A stretch of DNA of 64,000 bases from Siphonodentalium dalli (taxonomy: Eukaryota > Mollusca > Scaphopoda > Gadilida > Siphonodentaliidae): positions 46,974,194 through 47,038,193 of the forward strand of contig CP136069.1 in the NCBI GenBank assembly GCA_032622095.1. Reading direction: 5' to 3'. The notes below the pieces were generated by a model. That model did no database searches and was not told the DNA's origin. It saw nothing but the letters and a program-made list of their open reading frames with translations. Position 1 is the stretch's first letter, and every line of letters starts with the position of its first letter. Made by a program: the position numbers and the translations under genes. Of this stretch, positions 8,141-19,981 are shown in pieces.

Positions 8141-10120
8141 ACTACCCTATGTCATCACACTCAGTTAAAACTGGAAGCATGTCCCTCGAGTTCGTGGTGT
8201 TTTCATGCCATAAAATAGCATGTGTGTCACATAAGCAGTTAAAATTGCATTTTTGTTATTTGCCAGCCTCTTTTTGTAAAGTGTCACATGCTGTCGGAAA
8301 CAAATACAGCCTTGTATATTGCATAGTATCGGTCACAATATATGCGGATATTGAAAACATAATCCCTTCAGTACATGATATGTCCAAGACTTCAAATATG
8401 GTTGAGGTACACAAAACAGTGATAATTTGTCAGCAGCTTGTTGCGAAGTGTCACGTGCGCAGACTTTCTGGAACCAACACAAACTAACCTTTGGTCAAAA
8501 CCTAAGTTAATATTGAGGTAACATCATTTCACCATGTGGTGTCTTTCAAGACTTCAAAGAACGTAGGGGTCCTCACAATTTTGCCTTTCTTATTGTCCAG
8601 TCAATTTTCGTTAAGTGCTGATGCTGCCTGAACCCAACCCATCTATACACATTGTGTACGTCCTTGTACAACTAACTCTCCATTGTCCATACACTCAGTC
8701 AATGAGGATATCGTTCCAGTTCGTGGTGTGTTCTAGTCTTCAAATTAGGAATGGGTAATAACAACATTGAAAAATCGCATTATTTATTTTCCAGTCGCTT
8801 TTTTAAAAGTGTCCTTGACTGTCGGGTACTAACCCATCTATAACAATAATATTGTGTATTTCTTTATAGAAGATCCATTTGCCCAGTTCGTCGTTTGACC
8901 GTGAGAGCACATCAATTCAGTTCGTGGTATATTCAATGGTTTACACGAGGTAGGGTAGGGGTCCCTTAAAATTCGCCTTCATCGTTTGTCATCTGCTTTG
9001 TGTAAGGTTTCACTGTGTTCTCGTGAACGGTTGGTTAGCGAGAGAATTGCATATTTTCTAACATAGCAGCCATTAGGCCACAATCTCGTGATATTGATAG
9101 CATATGCCTTGAGCTAGTGGTGTGATCAAGACTTCAAATAGGGATTGTAGTCCCATGAGACAGTGAAAATTAGCCCTTTTCGTTTGCCGGCCGCTTGTTG
9201 TAAAGTGCCACAGGCTTTCGGGAACCATCTCATGCATAACATAAATGTATTCGTATTTCCAGATAATACTACAATTTGTCAACACCCTCAGTTAATATTG
9301 AGAGCATATAATTTGTTTAAGACTTCAAGTGGGATAGTGGGGTCCTCAAAACATGGAAAATTCGCCTTTCGTGTTTGCCAGCCGCTTTATGTAAAGTGCT
9401 CCATGATTTCGGGGGAAGCAAATCACCGATATCAATTAATAATTCCATGATAGCAATACCTTTCGGTCACACACTCAGTTAAGTATAACTTCAGTTCATG
9501 CATTGGTCAAGATATTAAATGGGTTAATGGGTCCCCCAAAAGTGAGTATTCGCCTTTCTCATCCACCAACCGCTTTTTGTAAAGTGACCGAGACATTCAA
9601 GACCATGATATACTATACTCTTGATATAGCGTCAATTTCTCTACACACTCAGTTAATATTGGGAGCATATCATTTCGGTTCATTGTGTGTTCAAGACTTT
9701 AAATGGGGTAGTGTGGCCTCAAAACGAAAAAGAAATCACCTTTCGTATTTTCCAGCCGCCTTTTGTAAAGTGCTCCAGGATTTCTGGAACCAAACCACCG
9801 ATACAAATTGTATATAACACACGAGAGCACTACCGTTCGTTCCCACACTCAGTTAATATTGAGAGCATATAGATCGGTTCCGTTTGTGCTAAAGAGTTTA
9901 AAAGGGTTATGGGTACCCAAAACCAGTGAGAATTCGCCTTTCTCTTTGCTTACACTTTTTGTAAAGTGTCCCAGACATTCAGAAACCAATACGCCCACTG
10001 AATTCCTGAATTTCCTACCGTGTGTCCACACCTCAGTTAATATTGAGAACATATCCATCCATTGATGTGTTTAAGACTTTAAATGGGGTAGGGTGCTCAA
10101 ACAAATTTATTATCCATTGT
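8140..10120. repeat. degenerate satellite, ~185-bp period, ~11 units
   Basis: The anchor 'cactcagttaatattgagag' or variants recurs at ~8157, 9286, 9473, 9646, 9845 and 10031, giving a spacing of 173-199 bp. Each unit also has 'ttcaagacttcaaatgggg', 'ttcgcctttc', 'ccagccgctttttgtaaagtg' and a 'tttcgggaacca' block. Middle units (8320-9100) are more diverged. ORFs here are satellite shadows. Confidence 0.88.
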
Positions 10121-10259
10121 TTCCACATTTTGGTCGATTTAGAGGGACTCTCCAATCACTATGGCAGCAACAGTGGTTTTGTTCTGTATACGTTAGTCTA
10201 TATTATGTGTCGTTTATAACAAATACTTGAGTTCCCCAAAGTCGTTATATATTAATATA

Positions 10260-10915
10260 AAAGTACATGTTATAAATACAATGTTTGTTGTTGTTGTAGC
10301 TGGGGGGTTTGGAAGTTTGAGGACATCTATAACCACGCTCGTGGTATCTACGGGTCAGGTTTTCATCACACGAATCATAATTAGATGCCCATTAGAATCA
10401 TTTACTAATGGCTGTGTTGTCGTCATCATACATATGTAGTTTTTCTACCAAATCGCGTTCGGGGAAGCGGTACCTATATCCAATATCTGGCAAACCGTTC
10501 ACAATTTATGTCAAGTTCTTTCTAATTGTGATGTCCAGATAACTACTGTGCCATATAAATTATATAGTTGGTCACATGTTGTTTATAGCCAAGATTTTAG
10601 TACTTAACATCGATATTAATGCACGCAAAATTACCTGTGATCAATAACATAATTGTTGTTGTTGTAACTGGGGGTCTGGAAGCCTGAACATATCTGTAAT
10701 CAATTAAACGGTATCTCTGGACAAAACTCTCAGTACAAGATTCGTACTGCATGGGTCCCATTAAGATCAATTAGAAAATGTTTGTAAAGTCGTTAAGACG
10801 ACCAAAAACGTGTTTGGGGAGGGGTAGCTAAAATCCAGTATCTCTCAAACCGTTCAAAATTTCGATTAACGTCTTTCTTCATATGCTTATCAGATAACTA
10901 CTACACAATATGTAT
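10260..10915. repeat. tandem duplication of a ~375-bp segment
   Basis: A segment at ~10260-10580 is repeated at ~10637-10910. Shared blocks are 'ttgttgttgttgtagctgggg', 'catctgtaat', 'cccattaga', 'ccaatatct.gcaaaccgttca' and 'cagataactact'. There is no coding evidence. Confidence 0.65.
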
Positions 10916-11017
10916 TAACTAGTTCGGCATTGTTGCAATATAGTTTGAATGATACTGTTTGAAAAATATTATTTTTGTGAAGAAAAAAAACGATTTCGGC
11001 TCCAAATGGCAGGAAAA

Positions 11018-12937
11018 TCTGAATGAACCAACACTTTTTGCATATCAGGTAGATATATGGTATGATATAGTAATTTTAACATAAACAATGTGGGGAAATA
11101 AGGTAGGACATAGCCGCAGTGCTCGCTTTACCAAACTCGTTAATTTCTGGGAAAAATTCACTGGTGTGTATCGTTCATTGACAATAACCACCACCAATTC
11201 CGTTATTTTTCACTAACATTTTCGTCAAAATAATTTTGTTTTAACTTGTTCTACCGTGGGTATGGGTACCCGGCCACGTTTGACCGCTGCACTATAAACT
11301 GGGTTCAGCTGGGCGGTGGAATGATATGGTTTTGTTTCCTGTTTGAGGTTATCAAACCACAATTTAAACAAAACAAAACAAAACAAAACATATCTCCACA
11401 TACTTCGGATGTGTGCGCGCTTCCCTTATAGATATAAATCAAATTATGCTCGTTGTCGTAATTATCAATTTTCGCTCTCGATAGAACGCGGTGGTCTGAT
11501 TTAGGCAATCTGTCATGGATCTGGCTGGACCAGGTTCAAATCGGAGATGACAAATGAATCATTTGACATTTATTATCGACAGTGCTGCGCCGTGGATCTC
11601 AGGGCACACGTACTAATCCGTAACTCTTAATTGCTATGTTTAATAACATATGAGATAAAACAATGAGCATCTTTGTTCTAATTAATGTGACGTACAAGCT
11701 TGAGTTAGTCAGGGGGACACCTCGATGTGGCATTCTGATCGATACATGGCCATGGCGACAAGAAATGAGATTTTTACAAGCTCTCTGTTAACTTGGAGTT
11801 ATATCGTGCCTGTCAACCAGTGTTGTGACAAAAAATACTGGCTAAATATCACAAGCTATGTCAATAAAAGGTCAGCCGACCACAGTGCCCCCCCCCGAAA
11901 ATGTGACAAGTCGATGCCGTGTTAAAGAAAATTTAAAAAACCTTAAATTATAAAAATGTTAAAATTGAACCAATACTTTTTGCATTTCAGGTAGAGATAT
12001 GGTATGCTATATCAATTTTAGCACCAACACTGTGGGCAAATAAGTTAGGACATAGCCGCAGGGCTAGCTTTACCAAAATCGTTAATTTCTGTAAAAAGTC
12101 ACTGGTGGGTATCGGTCATCGTCGATTTGACAATAACCACCACCAATTCCGTTATTTTCCACTATCATTTTCGTCAACAGTATAAATTTCTTCTTCACAA
12201 AAAATGTTTTAACTTGTTCTACCGTGGGTACGGGTACGCGAACACGTTTGGCGTTTGGTCGCTGCACTATAAACTGGGTTCAGCTGGACCGTGGAATGAT
12301 ATGGTTTTGTTTCCTGTTTGAGGTTATCAAACCACAATTTTCAAAAAGAAAAAAACCTAACATATCCCACCCACTTCGGAGGTGTGCGCGCTTCCCTTAT
12401 AGATTGAAATCAAATTATGCTCGTTGTCGCAATTATTAATTTTCGCTGTCGATAGAACGCGGTAGTCTGAATTAGGCAAGAACGATTATTTAGCTTGATG
12501 ACACAGATAATACTGCTAAATCATGGATCGGGTTTGACCAGGTTCAAATCGGAGATGACAAATGAATCACCCATGCCTGCGGCATTGTGGTTAAACCACG
12601 GAATTGGCGACAAAAAAAGCGGTTTAAACCAAGAGGTTTCCGTAAACCAGGTTTAATCCGGAGACGACGATCTGGCCAGTGTATTTGTTTTGACATTTAT
12701 TATCGACAATGATACGCCGTGGATCTCGTGACACACATTTTAATCCTTATCTCTTAATTGCTATGTTTAATAAAATATGAGATAAAACAATGAGCATCTT
12801 TGTTCTAATTAATGTGATGTACAAGCTTGAGTTAGTCAGGGGGACACCTCGATGTGGCATTCTGATCGATATGGCGAGAATTGTTTACGCTCACTGTTAA
12901 CTTAGAGTTGTATCGTGCATGTTGACCAGTGTTGTGA
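11018..12937. repeat. ~0.9-kb segmental direct duplication
   Basis: Copy 1 (~11018-11833) and copy 2 (~11968-12937) share long matched stretches. Examples are 'actttttgcat.tcaggtag', 'taggacatagccgcag', 'gggttcagctgg' and 'agtcagggggacacctcgat'. Copy 2 has an extra ~150 bp near 12570-12690. Neither copy has a convincing ORF. Position 11370-11390 holds an (AAAAC)n run. Confidence 0.85.
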
Positions 12938-13124
12938 CTCTCCATAATTTCCCAACGATAGCTGTCTTACTGGTTTGTCGAGAAAACTGGGTAAGTACCA
13001 CACTCTGTAATCACTTGAATGCGGTTCTGGGTCACATCCCGTTCTCCGTAGTTATACGTCCCATTTTCGAAATGGATTTTGTTGCCCTTTTTTCAGAAAG
13101 CTTAGTAAAATGGAATAACCAAAA

Positions 13125-13916
13125 TATGGGATCATCGAGAACACTTTCTTTGAACACTTTAAATCCCTGAATGTGGAAGAGGAAACATCTAAACTAGAAC
13201 CCCTAATTAACGAAATGTTTGGTCTAGAAACAACTGAAGAATTGAACAACCCCATCAGTTCAGAAGAAATCGCTAGTGTTATTGACAAGTTAAAATGCAA
13301 TAAATCAAGTGGTGTTGATCGGGTCTCGAATGAGTACATCAAGACAACTAAAGACATTAAGTTACCGTACTACACTCGTCTATTCAACTCTATACTTGAT
13401 ACTGGCGTTTTCCCCGATGAATGGACAACAGGGTTAATTGTACCCCTATATAAAAATAAAGGTTCTCGTAACAACCCAGATTCATATAGGGGAATAACTT
13501 TGCTTAGTTGTATTGGAAAAGTGTTTACCGGCATTCTAAATAAGCGGCTATCAGACTACATAGAACGGCAGGGAATTTTGAGCGATAATCAGTCTGGGTT
13601 CAGGAAACAACGTTCCACTTTAGACAATATTTATATATTATACGCACTTTTTGAAATTTATTTGCGAGGTGGGAAGAAACTCTTTTGCACTTTCGTAGAC
13701 TTCAAGAAAGCATTTGATACCGTTTGGCGACAGGGTCTGTGGGTAAAACTCTTGAGAAGTGGAATAAACGGAAAATTCTTCCAGGTAATCAGATGTATGT
13801 ACCAGACCACCAAAGCTTGCGTTATGAGGGGTGGTCGGAGATCTGAATATTTGTTATGCACAACAGGAGTGAAACAAAGGGAAATCTTTCGCCTCTTCTA
13901 TTCTCGCTGTATCTGA
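13125..13916 (+). pseudogene. LINE-1a reverse transcriptase, fingers/palm part
   Basis: The 247-codon frame shows the classical LINE RT order: 'NKSSGVDRVSNEYIK', 'GLIVPLYKNKGSRNNPDSYR', 'LSDYIERQGILSDNQSGFRK' and motif A 'FVDFKKAFDTVW', with the first catalytic Asp intact. A Met lies at 13173, but the preceding ~45 bases also look coding in another frame, so the true start is lost. The frame fails near 13885 within the 'GVKQ' motif. Confidence 0.88.
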
Positions 13917-14062
13917 ATGACCTTGAGGATTTCCTAGAAAGCTGCTCTATCGACTGTTTGAAATACCTGTCATCTAGTATGTATGAACACCTTGGCGCAT
14001 ATTTGAATTTGTTCTGCATTCTTTATGCAGACGACACTGTTATTTTTCCCACAATGCACGTG
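13856..14062 (+). pseudogene. LINE-1a reverse transcriptase, catalytic YADD segment
   Basis: This frame continues the RT after a frameshift: 'LSPLLFSLYLNDLEDFL' (motif B region) and then 'LFCILYADDTVIF' with the catalytic Asp pair intact. Another frameshift near 14050 passes to the next frame, where 'MQRSLDAFSDYASSW' continues the fold. Confidence 0.85.
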
Positions 14063-14064
14063 AT

Positions 14065-15210
14065 ATGCAACGTTCACTAGATGCCTTCAGCGATTATGCA
14101 AGTTCATGGGAACTAAAGGTAAACACACAGAAGACTAAGGTTATGATTTTTGGCAACAAAAGGGCTGAATCTGACATAAAATTCTATATTGATGGACATG
14201 ATCTAGAAGTTGTTGATGAATTCATTTACCTTGGTGTTAAATTATTTTATAACGGACGATTTTGTCGCGCGATAAAACATAACCGCTTGAAAGCAACAAA
14301 GGCTATGTATGGACTACTCTCCAAGGTTCGAAAACTGTCCCTATCAACCGACCTGGCATTGAAACTTTTTGACTGGCTCATCAAGCCAATCCTTCTGTAT
14401 GGGTGCGAAGTTTGGGGGTCCGAAAATCTAAGGGACATAGAAGCCGTCCATTTAAAGTTTTGCAAGTCATTAACACATATGAAGAATAGTACTCCAAATT
14501 ACATGGTATACGGTGAGCTCGGCCGTTGGCCTCTTTACATTGAGGTAAAAAAGAGAATGATATCATATTGGTCAAAACTGATAACCCAACCTGACCACAG
14601 ACTAATACACAAACTGTACAGACTGTTGATCTCCGTTGAAATGAGTGGGAAAAAGGTTCGATTGATTGATTGCTATAGGATAACCCTTCAGTCTACTGGG
14701 TTGAATGATACTTGGCATCGCCAAAAGACGATGACACCTTCGATGATAGGCAGTATGCACTCAGCTTTGATTAATACTTTTAAATCAGATTGGGATAGGG
14801 ATATATCTGTCTCTTCTTCTCGTGGTGAATTATACAGACATCTTAAAACCAAGCCCACTCTCAGTATTTTTTATTATGAATTGTCATTTAATGACAGAGT
14901 AAGTATTCAAAAAATCCGAACAGCGAATCATAGATTGGGAGTAGAAGTGGCTAGATGGGGCAAAAATAAAAAGGGGAATAAAACGCAGATTGTGTGCTCT
15001 CTTTGTAAGGTCTCTATATCAGACGAGTATCATTTTATAATAGTTTGTCCGAAGTTAGCAGACATTAGAGAAACACTTATCTCAAATGAGTATTGGACAA
15101 ATGGATCCATTGATTATCTGTATAAACTTTTGAACTCTACTGATCTCATTCAATTAAAAAATCTCGCAAAATTCATACGCATAGGCATGAAGCGATATGA
15201 AGACAACTGA
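14065..15210 (+). pseudogene. LINE-1a RT thumb and C-terminal zinc-finger region
   Basis: The 381-codon frame begins with the RT post-catalytic helix, then 'LKVNTQKTKVMIFGNK' and 'EFIYLGVKL', then a long C-terminal domain. A CX2C..H..C motif ('CSLCKVSISDEYHFIIVCP') near residues 310-330 is a putative nucleic-acid-binding finger. The same finger occurs in the element at 22-27 kb. The stop at 15208-15210 looks natural because the 3' UTR and tail follow. Confidence 0.88.
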
Positions 15211-15725
15211 GGCAGACGGCATGGTAAATTTAAGGGTCACAACTGACAATTTTAGAGCTAACCAGTTATTAATCAGTCCTCATTAAGACTTGGTGCATAT
15301 TGTATCATGACTATTCGATATTTGATGACTTAAATATCTCTTATACGTGAGTATACTCTATTGAATATTCTATACTACACGCAAAGATAACGATGATTAA
15401 TACCCCAGCATACAGCATGATTAAGAATAAGTAGTAGACCCCTATATCTCGACTCATGTTATATTGTCGAGCACCGCAATCAAAACAAAGTAACTCGTGA
15501 ACTAATTTTACTTTTACGTGGTATCTATTGATTATTTATATTTTGGGGTATATAGTTATATAAGCAATTGTCGATGGTAATCGAAACTGTATTCATTTAA
15601 TATGTTCGCGGGTGGATATTAGTATATATGTGTACATATGTTCTACATTATGCATGTCATTATATGTTATATTTTCCTGGTATCATGTCAAAATGGCTGG
15701 AAATAAACAATCAATCAATCAATCA

Positions 15726-16290
15726 GAAAACATAGTCTGAAACAAAACTGTCAGGAAACACGCACTAACATAACGGAAACATTGCAAGTTGGACAATGGA
15801 TAAGCGCACGAATGGGAACAGAACAAAAGGCAATCTGAAATATTTCTAGACGGAAATGTATATAGGTAGTTTCATGTATACTCAAATACCATAACAGAGT
15901 AGAGTAAAGTAGAAAGGGTGAACGGGCGCCCAGCACCATGATGGTCGAGTGACCTTCTCCTTCACCCATAGTGAGTGTTGAAATGGGTTAATTAATATAT
16001 AATTTCTTTTCGTTAAGAAATTATTTATTATGATAATTATTTTTATAAGTAAGCATGAATGACTTTAGATAAATTGTTATTCACATGATGATATATTAAG
16101 AGTTTTATAGAGATCTGATGATAATGTGAGTGGCAATTGTTGAATATAGCCTTGACATTGTTTTGCCAAAATGTTTGACCAACTGACATTTTCTTTAACC
16201 ATTTTCATGAGAAATAAAATAGCCGTTTTTGGCCACCGACAGCGTGAACCATAAGAATGAGAAAACTATAAGTCGAAATTTAAGGTTAGT
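15726..16290. other. no gene recognised
   Basis: AT-rich sequence between the LINE-1a tail and a MITE. The 72-codon minus-strand ORF at 15751-15969 has no recognisable domain. No repeats of note within it. Confidence 0.55.
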
Positions 16291-16746
16291 TTAAAGATAC
16301 GGGCGGCGTTGGCGATGGGTATGCTGTTAAAATATTCACCTCCGTCAAAAACCACCACAAACAGAAAGAATAGTAAAATATAGACATGAACAGTATGTTA
16401 TTGTCAAATATTTTTCTTTGTCATGTAAATAAAAAACGTTACATAACCTAGCATACATACATAACTATTTGGTAAATATAAAGAGTGTAATTTTTTACTG
16501 TTTTCCTGATATGGAAATAATAAAGAGCCCTTATATCATTTGTATGTGATCACCAATATAATTGCGCTGTAACATGAGCATGATCTTGTTTACGCGCACC
16601 ATCGTACGTTTTGACGACAATATACTATTTACGAGCTGATTATGTTTGGCATATGAACAAAACTATATATATTTTAATATTACTTCTGTTGATGGCGATT
16701 TGAACAATTATGAATATTTCTTCAACGAACGCCGCCCGTGCCTTAG
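16291..16746. mobile_element. TTAA MITE family A, copy 2
   Basis: Left flank is TTAA at 16291-16294 and the right flank is TTAG at 16743-16746, a one-base decay. Inverted ends are AGATACGGGCGGCGTT at 16295 and the complement 'AACGCCGCCCGTGCC' ending at 16742. The internal sequence matches 52664-53177. Length 448 bp, no ORF. Confidence 0.82.
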
Positions 16747-16749
16747 TCT

Positions 16750-17550
16750 TTAGTCCATGAATGATACCACAATATCAATTACATTAAATTATTACATGCA
16801 TATAACTTCATGGATCGGATTCGATATGAGTCGTTTCCGGAAATAACGTTTCATCCATACGAACAAGCGAGAGAGTTATGGTCTGCTTTATTGTTATGTC
16901 GTACGATATACAATTCTAATTCAGATATGACTCTCGTTTCGTGTAGACGCTCATTGTTCTTGCGACGTGGGAAGGGCCTATGTACGTCAGGTAATGGCAT
17001 AGTGTAACTATGTTTAAAACATAGGGAAGAAATATGCTGGCTAGGTATAGAGAGTAATGGTGTATCTCTTCCCTGGATTTTCTGCATTAGCTCAGAGATA
17101 TAGAATAATATTTTGAGTCGCAAAGACGTCCAGTAGATATATTCCCACTTCCTTCAACTTCTGTTCATTAACTTGTAATTAACAAATTATCTATTAAATA
17201 CGTATAAGAGAGACATACGTGGGTCTTTTGATTCTATTTTTTTTATAGAAATAATAATAACGCATCACGTTCGAAAGAACGTTAGAATTGTGGGTTATTA
17301 TTGCTGCCGAAAATTTTGATTGGAAGAGATAGATCATCAATAATGATATTGAAAATACGGTAATAACTCTGAGTTAAGATTAAGAACGGATGGAGCTTCT
17401 ACTAGTTTTATGGGTTATCACATGTCGGGTTTAGGTTTTTTGTTTTAGAATGAGTTGTTAACAAAAACTAATTGTTTGTATTCACATACCTTATCATCAC
17501 TTTTAATTGATCAATGGGTAATATTTTAGAGAAGAATAGCAAATTTGATA
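16750..17550. other. no gene recognised
   Basis: AT-rich sequence with short ORFs on both strands at 16810-17123 that have no known motif and overlap each other. No support for a gene. Confidence 0.5.
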
Positions 17551-17551
17551 A

Positions 17552-17761
17552 TTAGTTGAAGATTTGAGCACATGTTTTCAGTGAATCAGGAAACAAGAAA
17601 TTTTGGGATGAAATACCCACCGCGCATAGCTTATATAATAAGTCACTGTGCCACACTTTGTCAAGTGCCTTGCTAACGTTGAATAATAGTATAAGGGGGG
17701 GGGGGGCGCAATATATATTTGACTGAAAGTAAGATATTGTTCGACGCTGGGTTAAAAACAA
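17552..17761 (-). pseudogene. non-LTR RT fragment
   Basis: The minus-strand frame includes 'LLFNVSKALDKVWHSDLLYK', a degenerate RT motif A in which the usual DxSKAFDKVWH has Asn for the first catalytic Asp. It is a short fossil LINE piece of ~60 codons. A (G)12 run lies at ~17695-17706. Confidence 0.75.
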
Positions 17762-17769
17762 TACACGTA

Positions 17770-18778
17770 CATCGAATATTGTTTGGGAAATTTAACTAAC
17801 GTTAATGTATATTAGAGCTAACATAACCCATTGCTCTCAGTCTGAAAATTCCAACTGTTGTTTTAGTCATCAATCAATCGGTTTATGAAATGAATCGGGA
17901 GGTCTAATTGTTGAAAAATTTACCAAGATTAGAGGAAGAAAGACACCCGCCCATGCCCACTGTCCCTGGTGAATGCAACTGATTGTCCAGAGGCCCATCG
18001 TCTATATAACGTTCACCAATACAAAGCGAATGCGAATTACAATTTCTCTATATTACATGTGTATGTAAATTTTGTTCCAGTTGGCTTGCCACACATTAAC
18101 CAGTTGATGTGCACAATTCTACCCATATGCACAAACGTGTAGGAGTAGGCTGCGCGTTTATATAGCGAAATCACTATTATCCATGTAGACCAGGGAGCGT
18201 CATTGAGCGAACAGTCTTTTCTGTTGAAGGTTCTTTTCAATAGAACGTTGTTTGAGTAACTAAAGCCTAATTTTCGGTCAAATCTCCGATTCTGATCAGA
18301 CTGATCGCTGACGACATTCCAGCGACCACAAGAGGCAACCAGTCTCATATGATTGTTGTACGGCATTCCAAAACATGTGTTCCTTGGATGATAAAGTTAA
18401 CGGCCTTTGTGTTTATCAAGATGAGTGCTTCGTTCAACTGTTTGCAATTAAACATCAAAATTCCTCTTCCAAATGGACACGTGACTTGCGATTTTTGTCA
18501 AATCATAATGTATTTTGAAATTTCGATTTGTGCAATTAAGTTGGAAATTCGTCCATGATTATAACACTTGTTTTTCATTTTGCGTGGCAATCGTCACATT
18601 TTTCAAAATTAATGAATGAAAGGAGGTATGTTTTCTGCTGTATATGTAGCATATAGTCAGGCGCTGTGAAACTAATTAAATTATTTCTGCAGACGTCTTG
18701 TCTCATAGCAACCGTAAGCTCTATAACAAAGCCAAATAGCCAACGGAAGCCAGTGAACCTAACGAGAATCAGCGGATC
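17770..18778. other. upstream region of the PAN-galectin gene
   Basis: No repeat or coding feature is recognised. The last ~200 bases before the ATG at 18779 would hold the promoter and 5' UTR. No TATA box or initiator can be assigned with confidence, and an additional non-coding first exon upstream cannot be excluded. Confidence 0.4.
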
Positions 18779-19096
18779 ATGGAAAACGTCTCTTGGATTG
18801 CCAGGGTGCTGATAAGTTGCATTACGATGGTATATGTGTGTGCTTTAGCAGACGTCATGGGGTCAAAGTTCATCGTATGTAAAGGGAGACAAGCCACACT
18901 ATTCCACAGTGGTTCCTTCATCGAGGACAGAACAGTAACAAGTAAGCGCGACTGTGCCGTTAGATGTCTCGGAGAAGATTGGTGTACGTCCGTCGAGTTC
19001 CACGACACAGGTGTGTGTTCGTTGCTCAAAGATTCCTACATCGACAGACCATGTGACTTCTTCGCGAGCAAACAGGGGAGCACTGTAATGTACATG
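18779..19096 (+). CDS. PAN-galectin secreted protein, exon 1 (signal peptide + PAN/apple-type domain)
   Basis: The exon encodes 106 residues from the ATG at 18779. Residues 1-24 form a hydrophobic signal peptide ending near ALA|D. Residues ~28-106 form a cysteine-patterned domain with Cys at 34, 59, 63, 69, 80 and 92, including 'KRDCAVRCLGEDWCTSVEF'. This spacing is that of PAN/apple-type extracellular domains, which bind protein or carbohydrate ligands. It ends ..MYM followed by donor GTGAGT (phase 0). The next in-phase exon found is at 35103. The model is frame-consistent with exons at 40216 and 51233, giving 239 residues in total. The domain calls are firm for a PAN-like fold. The joining to the distant exons is inferred from splice phases and needs RNA evidence. 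Confidence 0.8.
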
Positions 19097-19981
19097 GTGA
19101 GTTAGAGGAAGACATAATGAGACTACTATACATGTATGTACGTCTTCTATATCAGTTTTATAAAACATGCAGTGCTCATTTGAAAAATGTAAGTGGCTGG
19201 CAACCATTCAAAACAAAACAATGTTAAACTGGCAACAATTCAAAACAAAACAAATCATTCATTAACAGAACTATTATTTATCGTGTGAAGGAACAAAAAC
19301 AACATAAATAATAATATTCAACCACTTTTTCAATAATCTGGCAGACATAAACATTTAATACTGATTCAACTTTTCAGACATTATGTAGTTTTATGGTGAT
19401 TTGTCCTAAAAATAGTTCTGCAAATGGCTGCCAAAAAAATATGCAATGAAAAATGTTTTATTTATTTTCACGCAGACAGCCATGATTTCAAATGGTATAA
19501 TTCTCGTTAAACTCTATAGACCTACTTTAAAAAATCTGGGTTTTTTAAACCACTTTTTTACAAAGTTGAAATATATCTGTCATAAAAAGGGTAAAAATTG
19601 TTGTTATAGTACTATAGCATACATTGGTTATAAGGGATAATGATTTTTCCTTCAAATTGATAGTGTGAATTGAGATGTTTTTGAAAATTCACTACCTTAA
19701 GTTATAAAACCCCGAACTGAACCGCAATTCACCGATTTTGCCTCTTCGTTTGAAAAAAAAGTGCTCACAGAAATGCGTTGATTTCATTTTTACATTTGGG
19801 CCCAGGAGACTGTGGCATCCCTCATTGCTCATTCTGATATGGGCACCATAACACATATGTACACGCTTTGTAAATTGGCGGCTGCATGTCTGTTGACATT
19901 TTGTCGAGATGGGGTATGTGGTCATTGATTTGTAGATCTGGTTTTGATATATTGTGAAGGTGAATTTACCACTATACTAGT

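Larger units (their letters stand above)
13090..15725 (+). mobile_element. non-LTR retrotransposon (LINE-1a), 5'-truncated, CAAT-tailed
   Basis: The copy has RT and C-terminal zinc-finger regions but no endonuclease, then an AT-rich 3' UTR (15211-15707) ending in an (AATC)n run at 15708-15725. Truncation at the 5' side and a short-repeat 3' tail are typical of target-primed reverse transcription by CR1/Jockey-like LINEs; the clade is not resolved. Frameshifts near 13880 and 14050 break the RT. Confidence 0.85.

Noticed and set aside
11500-11560. B-box-like 'ggttcaaatc' in both copies of the 0.9-kb duplication
   Set aside because: No A box at the right distance, so a tRNA or SINE call is not supported.
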